In this document: piece by piece, positions 7,675 to 16,072 of the stretch
Layout of the letters: each line of letters starts with the position of its first letter
How positions within the stretch are numbered: position 1 is the first letter of the stretch
DNA from: an uncultured Gammaproteobacteria bacterium
GTDB taxonomy: Bacteria > Pseudomonadota > Gammaproteobacteria > Arenicellales > UBA868
DNA length: 21,814 bases
Direction of reading: 5' to 3'
NCBI GenBank assembly: GCA_913051905.1
Contig: CAJXBY010000026.1
Span: 1-21,814, forward strand
Translations under genes and position numbers: made by a program
The notes under the pieces: generated by a model
What the model was told of the DNA's origin: nothing
The model's database searches: none
What the model saw: the letters and a program-made list of their open reading frames with translations, nothing else

Positions 7675-7683
7675 TTATGCACA
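7675..7683 (+). promoter_or_regulatory. DnaA box (TTATGCACA)
   Basis: A perfect match to the TTATNCACA DnaA-box consensus, about 310 bp upstream of the priA start. A single match could be chance. A second perfect match lies 187 bp downstream in the same orientation. Confidence 0.45.
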
Positions 7684-7853
7684 TCGGTACTGGCCCGACT
7701 GTACTGCCGCTGCAGGATCTGCCGGACACCACGGATTCGGGGAAGCGGCACGTAAGCCACTGATTTTTCGACAATATAGACTTGCCTAAAATTTGATCAG
7801 TTGATGAAACAGGTAAAAAGCCAGACCGCAAAGCATCCCCAGGGTCTTTTTGT

Positions 7854-7880
7854 ACACAGAGTTATCCACAGTCTCTGTGT
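7854..7880 (+). promoter_or_regulatory. DnaA box (TTATCCACA) in the loop of an 8-bp inverted repeat
   Basis: ACACAGAG (7854-7861) and CTCTGTGT (7873-7880) are perfect 8-bp arms. The 11-nt centre begins with TTATCCACA (7862-7870), the strongest DnaA-box form. The right arm plus the following A run gives TTTTACACA on the minus strand (7876-7884), a match to the looser TTWTNCACA consensus. No T tract follows on either side, so a terminator is unlikely. It lies about 110-140 bp before priA, in AT-rich DNA. Confidence 0.5.
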
Positions 7881-7991
7881 AAAAAACCGAAAGCTTTTTT
7901 GGACTCAATTATTTATGTTGTCTTACTGTGAACCGACAAAAAGTTTTCAAGTTAATCGCCATAGACCACAACTGGAAGAAGAGCGTTTCTG

Positions 7992-10208
7992 ATGGCCACT
8001 AACGACGCCCTGCGCGTTGCGTTGCCGGTGCCCTTAAGGCGTTTGTTTGACTACCGCCCAACTTCAGGCACGGCAGAAGTCGTTCCGGGATGCCGCGTTC
8101 TGGTACCCCTCAGAAAACGTACCGTGGTTGGCATCGTCTGCGTTCCGCGGGCAAGATCCGATCTCTCGGCCCGCAGTCTGAAGTCCGTGTCCCGTGTACT
8201 TGATCAGCAAGCAGTCTTTCCGAAGCCGCTGTTCGAACTTCTGCTCTGGGCGGCCGAGTACTACCAGCACCCAGTCGGAGAGATTCTGCACGCCGCGCTG
8301 CCGGTGGTGCTGCGTCGCGGCGGGGCTTTATGGCCGGCACGGTCACGTCATTGGCGTATCACTGCCCAGGGCATCGACGCCCTTCCCTCATTGCCAGAAA
8401 GGTCGGTCGTTCAGCGAAGAGTGCTGGCGAGCCTTAAAGCGGCTTCACCCGACGGGCTCGCAGACAGCGATATTCGTCTTGTAGCGAAACGGGTACAGCC
8501 GGCTCTCGCCCGGTTGGTGTCGCGCGGCTGGGTAGTCGGCACTGACTCTGACACACATCCGCTGCTCGATGCCGTACAGGGCGTGCGTCCGCGACTGAAC
8601 GCTCCACAATTGCTTGCTGTGGACAAAATCAACGCGTCCTTCGGGGACTACACGGCCTACCTGCTGCACGGCGTGACGGGTGCCGGAAAGACGGAAGTGT
8701 ATCTGCGTTGTGCCGCCGAGGCGGTTTCCCGGGGCGGCCAGGTCCTGGTGCTGGTCCCGGAGATCGCGCTCACGCCTCAGCTGGTCGAGCGATTTCAGAA
8801 CGGCCTGACGGGAAAACTCGTGGTCCTGCACTCGGGGCTGAGCAGCCGGCAGCGTCATGGCGCCTGGTGGGCGGCCCGTCAGGGGGCGGCGGATGTCGTT
8901 TTGGGAACCCGCTCGGCCGTATTTACACCGCTCAGAAATCCGTCGCTGATCATCGTCGACGAGGAGCATGACCCCTCCTACAAACAACAGGACGGTTTCC
9001 GCTACAACGCCAGGGATATTGCCGTGAAGCGGGCGCAGCAGGAACAGATTCCTGTACTGCTGGGTTCGGCGACGCCGGCCCTGGAAACCGTCGAAAATAC
9101 TCGGCGGGGGCGCTATCGGCTGCTGACCCTGAAAGAGCGGGCAGGCCACTCGGTGATGCCGCGGGTGCACCTGGTCGACCTCAAATCAGTCCCGGTTCAC
9201 AATGGTCTGACGGCCCCGGTGGTTAAGGCCCTGGCCGGGCGGCTGGAACGGGGAGAGCAGAGCATCGTGTACGTTAATCGCCGCGGTTTTGCCCCCGTCG
9301 TGCTGTGTGCCGATTGTGGCTGGCAGGGCAAGTGCCGGCGCTGTGACGCCAGTCTGACACTGCATCAGGGCAGTGGCTTGCTGCGTTGTCATCACTGCGG
9401 AGCTAGCCGCAACGCACCGTTATCCTGTCCGGCCTGCGGACAACAGGGCCTTTATCACGTCGGTGCAGGGACGCAACGGGTTGAAGGTGAATTGCGCAGG
9501 CTGTTTCCGGCCGCAAGGGTGCTGCGGCTGGACAGTGACAGTACGGCCGGCAAGGGGCGACTCGAGCAGGCCCTGTCGACTATCCGTTCAGGAGAGGCCG
9601 ACATCGTGGTCGGGACCCAGATGCTGTCTAAAGGCCACCATTTTGCCGGAGTGACACTGGTCTGCGTGCTGAATACAGATCGCGGGCTGTTCAGCTTCGA
9701 CTTCAGGGCTTCGGAACGGCTGTTCCAGCAGCTGACCCAGGTCGCGGGCCGGGCGGGACGGGGGGTCCGGCACGGTGATGTCGTTGTCCAGACGATGTTC
9801 CCGGACGCACTGTCATATGTTCAGCTGCATCGCCATGATTTCGACGGTTTCGCACAGGCCTGTCTGGCCGAGCGCATGGCAGCCGGTTATCCTCCCTACG
9901 CCCAATTAGCGCTGCTGCGGGCCGAAGCCCCCCAGCAGGAGTTGCCCATGCGTTTTCTGACGAGCGCTGCGGGCAGGGCCCGGGACTGGCTCAACCAGCA
10001 CACCGGCTCAGGGATACAACTGATGGAACCGGTTCCGTCACCAATGGAGCGTCGTGCGGGGCGTTTTCGGGCCCAGCTGCTGGTCTCAGGGGCCCGGCGC
10101 AGGGCGATGGGCACCTTTCTCAGGGACTGGCTGGCGGAAGTGGAGACACTCAGACTGGCGGGCCGCGTCCGTTGGTCGGTCGACGTGGATCCCCTGGATC
10201 TCTACTGA
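7992..10208 (+). CDS. priA: Primosomal protein N', replication restart helicase PriA
   Basis: The protein has 738 residues, close to the 732 of E. coli PriA. The N-terminal 200 residues form the 3'-end and winged-helix DNA-binding part. The helicase core has Walker A GVTGAGKT (227-234), DEEHD (323-327), GSATP (358-362) and QVAGRAGRG (583-591). Eight cysteines (439, 442, 448, 451, 466, 469, 479, 482) form the two zinc sites inserted in the second helicase lobe. PriA recognises stalled forks and D-loops and reloads DnaB through PriB/DnaT. A purine-rich GGAAGAAGAG stretch precedes the ATG. The upstream region carries DnaA boxes, which is unusual and may link priA expression to DnaA level (inference). 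No other primosome gene is in the window. Confidence 0.97.
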   Translation: MATNDALRVALPVPLRRLFDYRPTSGTAEVVPGCRVLVPLRKRTVVGIVCVPRARSDLSARSLKSVSRVLDQQAVFPKPLFELLLWAAEYYQHPVGEILHAALPVVLRRGGALWPARSRHWRITAQGIDALPSLPERSVVQRRVLASLKAASPDGLADSDIRLVAKRVQPALARLVSRGWVVGTDSDTHPLLDAVQGVRPRLNAPQLLAVDKINASFGDYTAYLLHGVTGAGKTEVYLRCAAEAVSRGGQVLVLVPEIALTPQLVERFQNGLTGKLVVLHSGLSSRQRHGAWWAARQGAADVVLGTRSAVFTPLRNPSLIIVDEEHDPSYKQQDGFRYNARDIAVKRAQQEQIPVLLGSATPALETVENTRRGRYRLLTLKERAGHSVMPRVHLVDLKSVPVHNGLTAPVVKALAGRLERGEQSIVYVNRRGFAPVVLCADCGWQGKCRRCDASLTLHQGSGLLRCHHCGASRNAPLSCPACGQQGLYHVGAGTQRVEGELRRLFPAARVLRLDSDSTAGKGRLEQALSTIRSGEADIVVGTQMLSKGHHFAGVTLVCVLNTDRGLFSFDFRASERLFQQLTQVAGRAGRGVRHGDVVVQTMFPDALSYVQLHRHDFDGFAQACLAERMAAGYPPYAQLALLRAEAPQQELPMRFLTSAAGRARDWLNQHTGSGIQLMEPVPSPMERRAGRFRAQLLVSGARRRAMGTFLRDWLAEVETLRLAGRVRWSVDVDPLDLY

Positions 10209-10275
10209 CATCCACGCGAATCGATCGGTCGTGAGAACAGCAGGGTATTCCGGCAGCCGCACCGGCTGGACTGAC

Positions 10276-10283
10276 AGAGGAGG
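10276..10283 (+). promoter_or_regulatory. Strong Shine-Dalgarno that fixes a TTG start
   Basis: AGAGGAGG lies 6 nt before TTG at 10290. It is the best ribosome site in the window and supports initiation at TTG for the Rieske oxygenase. Confidence 0.75.
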
Positions 10284-10289
10284 CACAGA

Positions 10290-11420
10290 TTGAAAAAATC
10301 AGAATTCGGGCGGTTGTTTCGGCGCATTGAAGAAGCTGAATCGCTGCCGCCTCGGTTCTATACCGATCCCGGGATCTTCAATGAAGAGATGCGCCTGGCA
10401 TTCCAGGCCGGCTGGGTCAGCGTCGGCCGGGCCGAGGCCCTACCCGAACCAGGCGATTACCTGTCTCTCGAGACGGGTACCACGCCCGTCGTGCTGGTCC
10501 GTGACCAGGACGGTCAGCTGAGGGCTTTCGGCAACAGTTGCCGGCATCGTGGCATGCGGTTGCTCGAGCCAGGTCGCGGTCACTGTAAACGGATCGTCTG
10601 TCCTTTCCACGCCTGGACGTACGGTCTGGATGGAGAACTGCGCTCAGCCCCGCGAATGGGAGACGCCGTGGGTTTCTGCCGTGCCGATTATGGACTGGTT
10701 TCTATCCCGTTGGCCTGTCGGGCGGGGTTTGTGTTTATCAATATCGATGGCAACGCCCCGCCTATAGACGAATGGCTGGGCGAATTCGAGGCGCTCCATC
10801 GGCCTTGGCAGATAGCGGGGCTGGAAACTGGGGCAACCCGGGAATTCGAGGTCGGCTGCAATTGGAAATCCTTTTTGGAGGTGTTCAACGAGTACTATCA
10901 CCTGCAGAAAGTGCACCCAGGCACGTTTTCAATCTACTACGCACCGCCGGATGCACCGGAAACCGTTCGCGGAAATTTCTCGACCCAGTTCGGCGGTCAT
11001 CAGGATGTGTCCAGTGCCGGCAGGCTGGATGACGGTACCCCGCCCCTGCCCCCCATGCCTGGTCTCTCCGGTCGTGAACTTGCAGGCACGCGGTACACCT
11101 GGGTCTATCCCAATCTCACCTTTGCGGCATCAGTCGATGCGCTGTGGGCGCTGGAGGCCGTTCCGCTGTCACCCTCGTCGACCCGCGCGACCCTGACATT
11201 GTGTTTCCCGCCCGAGTCTACCGGTCGTCCGGACTTTCCCGAACAGCTGGAGAAGTACCTCGCGCGGATGGAGGCGGGGCTTGCTGAAGATATTCCCGTT
11301 CTCGAAGGACAGCAGCGGGGATTGTCCTCGTCCTTGGCCCGACCTGGCCGCTTTTCCCCGCGGCTGGAGCCCAGTGTGCATGCTTTTCAGTGCTGGATCG
11401 CCTCCACACTGACTGGTTGA
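10290..11420 (+). CDS. Rieske-type aromatic-ring/amine hydroxylating oxygenase, alpha subunit
   Basis: The protein has 376 residues. The Rieske 2Fe-2S domain (about 40-155) has CRHRG (C84, H86) and CPFHAW (C104, H107). The catalytic SRPBCC-like domain has NWKSFLEVFNEYYHLQKVHPG, with H204 and H209 as mononuclear iron ligands. D334 in AEDIPVLEGQQ is the likely third ligand. E201 takes the electron-bridge position, as in choline monooxygenase/GbcA-like enzymes rather than the aspartate of naphthalene dioxygenase. It therefore probably hydroxylates an alkyl-amine or similar substrate; this is inferred. No ferredoxin, reductase or beta subunit is adjacent, so electrons must come from elsewhere. 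The TTG start has a perfect Shine-Dalgarno. It converges on zapE. Confidence 0.9.
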   Translation: MKKSEFGRLFRRIEEAESLPPRFYTDPGIFNEEMRLAFQAGWVSVGRAEALPEPGDYLSLETGTTPVVLVRDQDGQLRAFGNSCRHRGMRLLEPGRGHCKRIVCPFHAWTYGLDGELRSAPRMGDAVGFCRADYGLVSIPLACRAGFVFINIDGNAPPIDEWLGEFEALHRPWQIAGLETGATREFEVGCNWKSFLEVFNEYYHLQKVHPGTFSIYYAPPDAPETVRGNFSTQFGGHQDVSSAGRLDDGTPPLPPMPGLSGRELAGTRYTWVYPNLTFAASVDALWALEAVPLSPSSTRATLTLCFPPESTGRPDFPEQLEKYLARMEAGLAEDIPVLEGQQRGLSSSLARPGRFSPRLEPSVHAFQCWIASTLTG

Positions 11421-11451
11421 GCTGCACAAAGGTTCCGAAATCGCAGCGGTC

Positions 11452-12582
11452 TCAGGGGCGGTGTGGCTGAGCGATATAGTCCGGTGACTGGAAAGCCATC
11501 AGCCGGCTGGCTGACCGGTTGAATGGCAGTGTCATCCGGGAGCCCCTGTAAAGGGTTTCGGGTGGTCCCGCCGCAGAGACGATCACGTTGACCCGTCGGT
11601 CGTAGAGTTCATCGATCAACTCAACCAGGCGGCGTACGGCATCGTCCTGGTGCGAGTGCAGTTGCGGGATGTCGGAGATCAGAATGGTGTGACAGGACCG
11701 CGAAAGCTCTGCGTAATCGGCCTTTGAGCGGGGACCTTCACACAATACTTCAAAGTCGAACCAACTGATCCCTTCCGCGATTGCCCGGGCCGGTATAAGA
11801 CGATCATTGATTCGGACGCTGGTGTCGAACTCGCCGTTTCCGGACGCAATCTCCAGGAACAGGCGGCGGAAGATCCGGTCAGTGTTCGTATCATGCGGTG
11901 TGTGAAACACGTTTGAGCGGCCCAGCAGTTCCAGACGGTAATCGCGCTTTCCGTCCAGGTGACAGACCCGGGTGTGGGCTTCAATCAGATCGATGCTTGG
12001 CAGAAAACGTCCACGCTGTAATCCGTCGCGGTAAAGGCCGGCCGGCCTGTGGTTTGAGGTGAACGTCAGGCATACCCCAGCGTCGAACAAGCCGTGCAAC
12101 AGGCCACCAAGAATCATCGCATCCCCGATGTCCTCTACAAACAGCTCGTCAAGGCAAAGCAGCCGTGTTTTCCGGCTGATCACGCGGCTGATCTGCCTCA
12201 GGGGGTCTTTCTGGTCACGCAGTTGGCGCAGGCGCTGATGGACCTCCAGCATGAAGCGATGGAAATGCGTGCGGCGTGTACGGGGACCGGCCAGGGACTG
12301 ATGAAACACATCCATAATCATCGTCTTTCCCCGACCCACACCACCCCAGAGATAGATTCCGCGTGGGCTATGACCGGTCCGTTGTGCCAGCCGTCCAAGG
12401 AGTTGAGTGAACACCCCGGGATTTGCGACCAGGTGATTGCTCTGGGTCAGTTCCTGGTATAGCCGGTCAAACTGGCTGAGCACTGGCTTCTGGTCGGGGT
12501 CCACTGTCAGCCCTTTTGCCGCTAGAGTCTGGGAAAACGCTTGGGTGACCACCGCTTTTGAACCCGCACTCACTGAAGTCAC
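11452..12582 (-). CDS. zapE: Cell division protein ZapE (AFG1-like ATPase)
   Basis: The protein has 376 residues with the start used here, next to 375 in E. coli. It is a single AAA-like ATPase: Walker A GGVGRGKT (80-87), Walker B LLCLDEL (141-147) with FVEDIGDAMIL, and a sensor TFTSN. The C-terminal ISWFDFEVLCEGPRSKADY and RLVELIDELYD are typical of the AFG1/ZapE family. ZapE binds FtsZ and destabilises the Z ring late in constriction, mainly under stress or low oxygen. The start is GTG at 12582, because AGGAG sits 5 nt before it. An in-frame GTG at 12675 would add 31 residues without family similarity. It is divergent from nudE across about 230 bp and converges on the Rieske gene. Confidence 0.93.
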   Translation of the reverse strand: MTSVSAGSKAVVTQAFSQTLAAKGLTVDPDQKPVLSQFDRLYQELTQSNHLVANPGVFTQLLGRLAQRTGHSPRGIYLWGGVGRGKTMIMDVFHQSLAGPRTRRTHFHRFMLEVHQRLRQLRDQKDPLRQISRVISRKTRLLCLDELFVEDIGDAMILGGLLHGLFDAGVCLTFTSNHRPAGLYRDGLQRGRFLPSIDLIEAHTRVCHLDGKRDYRLELLGRSNVFHTPHDTNTDRIFRRLFLEIASGNGEFDTSVRINDRLIPARAIAEGISWFDFEVLCEGPRSKADYAELSRSCHTILISDIPQLHSHQDDAVRRLVELIDELYDRRVNVIVSAAGPPETLYRGSRMTLPFNRSASRLMAFQSPDYIAQPHRP

Positions 12583-12810
12583 GGCGTCTCCTGGATTGGG
12601 CTGTGTCACGCCGAGCATCCGGCAATCGGGCCTGAGTTCCGCTACCAGCTCCCCGACAACGGACCCATGGCCCACAACTCCGGTGTTGCAACTGTGTCCA
12701 ATTCTAACGGTGATAAGGCAGGGCCGTTAAGATTCTGCTGCGTTTTTACCCGCCACTGGGTTATGCTCTGCGGGTGCCGGAACCCCCACTGAAGCCCTTG
12801 CCAGCGCCTC

Positions 12811-13359
12811 ATGAATGATGCTCCCCGGGTCCTCAAAGTCGAGACGCTTGCCCACACCAGGCTGTTCAATATCGAAGCCGTAGATCTGGCTTTTTCAAAC
12901 GGTCGCAAGGCTCGTTTCGAACGGTTGATGGGTGAAGGTCCAGGAGCGGTGCTGGTCGTCCCCTTGATCGATGCGCAGAACCTGCTGCTGGTGCGCGAAT
13001 ATGCGGTGGGCCTGGAACGTTATGAACTCGGTTTTGTTAAAGGCCGTATCGATAGCGGGGAAGGCCCGCACGGTGCGGCACAGCGGGAAATGCAGGAGGA
13101 GACGGGTTTTGCGGCCAGAGAGCTTGTGCAGCTGGCATCTGTTGCGCTCACCCCGGCTTACTCGAACTATCGTACTTTTATATTTTTGGCCCGTGATCTT
13201 TACGCGGATTCACGACCGGGTGATGAACCGGAGGCTCTCCAGACCCGGACTTGGCCTCTGCGGGATCTTGCCTGCCTGAGATCCCGGGACGACTTCAGCG
13301 ATGCACGCAGCCTGCTGGCGACCTACCTTGTTCAGGATGCAATAGGAGAAAACGCATGA
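12811..13359 (+). CDS. nudE: ADP compounds hydrolase NudE (Nudix)
   Basis: The protein has 182 residues, near the 186 of E. coli NudE, with matching landmarks: VETLAHTRLFNIEAVDLAFSNG at the front and REYAVGLERYELGF before the Nudix box. The Nudix box GRIDSGEGPHGAAQREMQEE begins near residue 77, continues TGF, and satisfies Gx5Ex7REUxEExGU in full. NudE cleaves ADP-ribose, NADH and diadenosine polyphosphates, with magnesium, in the cytoplasm. It is the first gene of a likely operon: its TGA overlaps the cysQ ATG (ATGA), which suggests translational coupling. Both act on adenine-nucleotide by-products. No clear Shine-Dalgarno precedes the ATG. A TATGCT hexamer at 12762-12767 could be a -10 element, with no good -35. 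Confidence 0.93.
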   Translation: MNDAPRVLKVETLAHTRLFNIEAVDLAFSNGRKARFERLMGEGPGAVLVVPLIDAQNLLLVREYAVGLERYELGFVKGRIDSGEGPHGAAQREMQEETGFAARELVQLASVALTPAYSNYRTFIFLARDLYADSRPGDEPEALQTRTWPLRDLACLRSRDDFSDARSLLATYLVQDAIGENA

Positions 13360-14174
13360 CTGGCAACGGCATCACCGAACAGGTGCTTAAGATCGCTGTC
13401 GAGGCCGGTCGTGAGATTCTCGATATTTATGAGAAAGACTACGAAGTAGTTGAGAAAGCCGATGGCTCTCCGGTTACCGTTGCGGATCACCGGGCCCATG
13501 AATTGATCAGTCGGCAGCTTGAGCCGCTGATTCCGCAGACCCCTGTACTGTCCGAGGAGTCATCCGGCATTACGGTCGACGAGCGCATGAGGTGGCAGCG
13601 GTTCTGGCTGGTTGACCCTCTCGATGGCACCAAGGAGTTCATCAAACGCAACGGTGAATTCACCGTCAATATTGCGCTGATCGAGGCCGGTCTGCCGGTG
13701 CTGGGGGTCGTTCATACACCGGTGCAGAAGTTGTCCCACTTCGGGAGTGCCGGGCAGGGTGCCTGGCGGCGGATCGAGGGGTCCAGCGCCGAGCGGATCG
13801 AAGTCAGCCGGTACGGCGGTGGTGCGGCCCGTATGGTGGTCAGCCGTTCTCACTCTGGTCCAGCCGTGGAACGTTTCCGTGATGCCCTCGCCGAGTGCAG
13901 CGGGCACAATGTTGAGATGATCAGTATGGGCAGTGCGCTCAAAGTATGCCTGGTGGCTGAAGGGAGCGCTGATGTCTATCCCAGACTTGGACCCACATCG
14001 GAGTGGGATACCGGCGCTTCTCACTGCATTCTGAACGAGTCGGGCGGCAGGGTCATCGATTGTGCGGGCAGCACACTGCAGTACAACAAACCGAACCTCG
14101 TTAACCCGTGGTTCATGGCCGTCGGTGACCCGCACTACGATTGGATCGGTGTTTGTCCGGAGTTAGCCGGCTGA
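13356..14174 (+). CDS. cysQ: 3'(2'),5'-bisphosphate nucleotidase CysQ
   Basis: The protein has 272 residues of the inositol-phosphatase-like fold. Metal and phosphate motifs are present: PVLSEESSG, WLVDPLDGTKEFIKRNGEFTVN and TSEWDTGASHCILNESGG. CysQ removes the 3'-phosphate from PAP, a by-product of sulfate assimilation and of acyl-carrier-protein loading, giving AMP. It is cytoplasmic or membrane-associated and magnesium-dependent. The ATG at 13356 overlaps the nudE stop and has AGGAGA 5 nt upstream, so a longer reading frame starting inside nudE is not the gene. DapF follows after 8 nt. Confidence 0.95.
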   Translation: MTGNGITEQVLKIAVEAGREILDIYEKDYEVVEKADGSPVTVADHRAHELISRQLEPLIPQTPVLSEESSGITVDERMRWQRFWLVDPLDGTKEFIKRNGEFTVNIALIEAGLPVLGVVHTPVQKLSHFGSAGQGAWRRIEGSSAERIEVSRYGGGAARMVVSRSHSGPAVERFRDALAECSGHNVEMISMGSALKVCLVAEGSADVYPRLGPTSEWDTGASHCILNESGGRVIDCAGSTLQYNKPNLVNPWFMAVGDPHYDWIGVCPELAG

Positions 14175-14182
14175 GTGCGGTC

Positions 14183-15013
14183 ATGGCGGCGTTTACCAAA
14201 ATGCATTCTCTCGGCAACGACTTCATCATGCTTGACGGCATCCGCCAGAGGTTCCGATTGGACCCTGCAACGGTTCGGCGGCTGGCCGACCGTCACACGG
14301 GAGTCGGCTGCGATCAGTTAATCGTAGCCGAACCCGGCGATGACTCGGTCGATTTCCACATGCGCATATTCAATGCTGACGGCGGTGAGGTCGGCCAGTG
14401 TGGAAATGGTGCCCGTTGTTTCGCGCGCTATCTGCTTGAAAGTGGGCTCACAACCGAGCGGCAGATACGGGTGGGCACCCGAACCACCCGTTTGACAGTG
14501 CAGGCAGACGACGACTGGCAGGTATTGGTGGACATGGGAACACCGCAATTTGAACCGGACGACATTCCATTCCGGGTCCCGGCCAGGGCTCACGAGTACC
14601 GTCTCTTGGCCGGCCGGGAAAGCATCGAGCTGTCGGCGGTTTCGATCGGCAATCCCCACGCGGTACTGCGGGTCGATAAGGTCGCGGATGCACCCGTGTC
14701 CAGGCTGGGGCCGGTTATCGAAAATCATCCCGACTTTCCGGAGCAGACCAACGTCGGATTTGTGGAGATCACTGACCGGGAAAATCTCCAGTTGCGGGTC
14801 TGGGAGCGGGGTGTCGGTGAAACCAGGGCCTGCGGCAGCGGTGCCTGTGCTGCCATGGCGGTCTGCCGGGAGCAGGGGCTGGTGGACGATCGGGTACGGG
14901 TGAAACTCAGCGGCGGTGCTGTGGAAGTCGACTGGCCGGGAACCGGTCCGCTAAGCATGCGCGGCCCGGCTGAGACGGTCTTCCGCGGTGAGATCGAACT
15001 GGCCCTTTTGTAA
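14183..15013 (+). CDS. dapF: Diaminopimelate epimerase
   Basis: The protein has 276 residues and two pseudo-symmetric halves. It has both catalytic cysteines of the cofactor-free racemase: C73 in GQCGNGARC and C217 in TRACGSGACA. These positions match the E. coli enzyme. MHSLGNDFIMLDG at the front and GNPHAVLRVD are typical. It converts LL- to meso-diaminopimelate for peptidoglycan and lysine. The ATG at 14183 is chosen because the family starts just before FTKMHSLGNDF; an in-frame ATG at 14141 lies within cysQ. It is followed after 10 nt by xerC, the classical gammaproteobacterial neighbour. The DUF484 gene that often sits between the two is absent. Confidence 0.97.
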   Translation: MAAFTKMHSLGNDFIMLDGIRQRFRLDPATVRRLADRHTGVGCDQLIVAEPGDDSVDFHMRIFNADGGEVGQCGNGARCFARYLLESGLTTERQIRVGTRTTRLTVQADDDWQVLVDMGTPQFEPDDIPFRVPARAHEYRLLAGRESIELSAVSIGNPHAVLRVDKVADAPVSRLGPVIENHPDFPEQTNVGFVEITDRENLQLRVWERGVGETRACGSGACAAMAVCREQGLVDDRVRVKLSGGAVEVDWPGTGPLSMRGPAETVFRGEIELALL

Positions 15014-15023
15014 CAGCAGGATC

Positions 15024-15989
15024 GTGAGTCGACCAAAACAACCGATTGCCGCATTTCTTGAACACCTGCGCTATGAGCGGCGGCTTTCGGCCAATACTGT
15101 CAACGCTTATAGGCGGGACCTGCAAAAACTCGCTGCCTTTGCTGACCAGCAGGATGTAGCCGATCTCCAACAGTTGACGTTTGCCCAGGCCCGGGCCTTC
15201 CCCGTATACCTTCACCGTCTCGGTCTTTCCGGCCGATCTATCCAGCGGGCACTGTCTGCGGCAAGGCAGCTGTTTTATTTTCAGCTGGGAGAAAAACGGG
15301 TTTCCAGGGAGCGTCTGGTCAGTGAGCGGCAGCATGCCGGCAATCCATTCGTGGGTGTTGCTGCACCCAGGCTGGAACGTCCGCTGCCGCGGACGCTGAG
15401 CGCAGATCAGGCTAGACAGTTGCTCGAAATTGATGTCTCCGACGGAGATCTTGCCTGCCGCGACCGGGCCATTCTCGAGTTGTTCTACTCTTCTGGTCTC
15501 AGGCTTTCCGAACTGGCGAGCCTGAGCCTGCCGGATGTCGATCGAGCCGACCGGCTGGTTCGCGTGACCGGCAAGGGGTCCAAGGACCGGGTCGTGCCGA
15601 TCGGCGGGAAAGCACTGGAAGCGCTCGACGAGTGGCTCAAACAACGCGCCACGCTCACCACGCCGCAGGAACAGGCTGTTTTCGTCCGGCTCAGCGGCCA
15701 GAAGAGTCACAGGGGCCGGCGCCTCGGCCGTCGTTCAATTCAGCAACGGGTCGGATTCTGGGCCCGGAAACAGGGCCTCGGGCGCAGCGTCCATCCGCAC
15801 ATGCTGCGTCATTCGTTCGCCACCCATCTGCTCGAATCCAGCAGTGACCTCCGGGCAGTACAGGAACTGCTCGGGCACGCGGATATCAAGACCACCCAGG
15901 TCTACACCCATCTCGATTTTCAGCACCTGGCGAAAGTCTACGACCGGGCCCACCCCCGGGCCGGAAGGCGGCGCAAGACGGGTTCGTAA
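15024..15989 (+). CDS. xerC: Tyrosine recombinase XerC
   Basis: The protein has 321 residues. The N-terminal SAM-like core-binding domain (FLEHLRYERRLSANTVNAYRRD) is followed by the catalytic domain with the complete active site: R160 (SSGLRLSE), K184 (TGKGSKDR), H259 and R262 (HMLRHSFATH), H285 (LGHADI) and Y294 (VYTH). XerC with XerD resolves chromosome dimers at dif, under FtsK control. Its place directly after dapF and the YTHLDFQHLAKVYD ending support XerC over XerD or an integron/phage integrase. The start is GTG at 15024, 10 nt after dapF; an upstream ATG lies inside dapF. The protein is some 20 residues longer than usual, through an arginine-rich stretch near 225-240 and an arginine/lysine-rich tail. 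No dif-like site was recognised. Confidence 0.95.
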   Translation: MSRPKQPIAAFLEHLRYERRLSANTVNAYRRDLQKLAAFADQQDVADLQQLTFAQARAFPVYLHRLGLSGRSIQRALSAARQLFYFQLGEKRVSRERLVSERQHAGNPFVGVAAPRLERPLPRTLSADQARQLLEIDVSDGDLACRDRAILELFYSSGLRLSELASLSLPDVDRADRLVRVTGKGSKDRVVPIGGKALEALDEWLKQRATLTTPQEQAVFVRLSGQKSHRGRRLGRRSIQQRVGFWARKQGLGRSVHPHMLRHSFATHLLESSSDLRAVQELLGHADIKTTQVYTHLDFQHLAKVYDRAHPRAGRRRKTGS

Positions 15990-16072
15990 GAACCCCGGCC
16001 GGCCCGGATCCGGCCGCGCTAAGTGCATGATCCGGCAGCCCGGCAGGCGCTGGAATTCCCTTTGCTGCGTGG

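Larger units (their letters stand above)
7379..7991. other. Intergenic region before priA, AT-rich in its right half, with DnaA boxes
   Basis: This is the longest gene-free stretch in the window. The left part (to about 7760) has ordinary composition and no convincing gene. A 43-codon minus-strand frame (7629-7760, GTG start) and a 63-codon plus-strand frame ending at the priA ATG have no ribosome sites and look random. Positions 7761-7960 are about 37% GC by hand count, far below the neighbouring genes. The region holds two perfect TTATNCACA boxes, a perfect 12-bp palindrome ATCGTTAACGAT (7615-7626), and several GATC sites. It presumably contains the priA promoter; whether it is more than that is discussed as a finding. 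Confidence 0.6.

Noticed and set aside
7629..7760. 43-codon minus-strand GTG frame in the gap before priA
   Set aside because: Its codon use is mildly GC-biased at third positions, but no Shine-Dalgarno and no known similarity; not enough to call a gene or a pseudogene.
7801..7992. 63-codon plus-strand frame ending in TGATG at the priA start
   Set aside because: The overlap looks like coupling, but there is no ribosome site, the peptide shows no recognisable pattern, and the frame runs through the DnaA-box hairpin and AT-rich tract.
15993..16016. GC-rich inverted repeat just after xerC
   Set aside because: It can form a stem but has no T tract, so I do not call it a terminator; GC-rich chance pairing is likely in this sequence.
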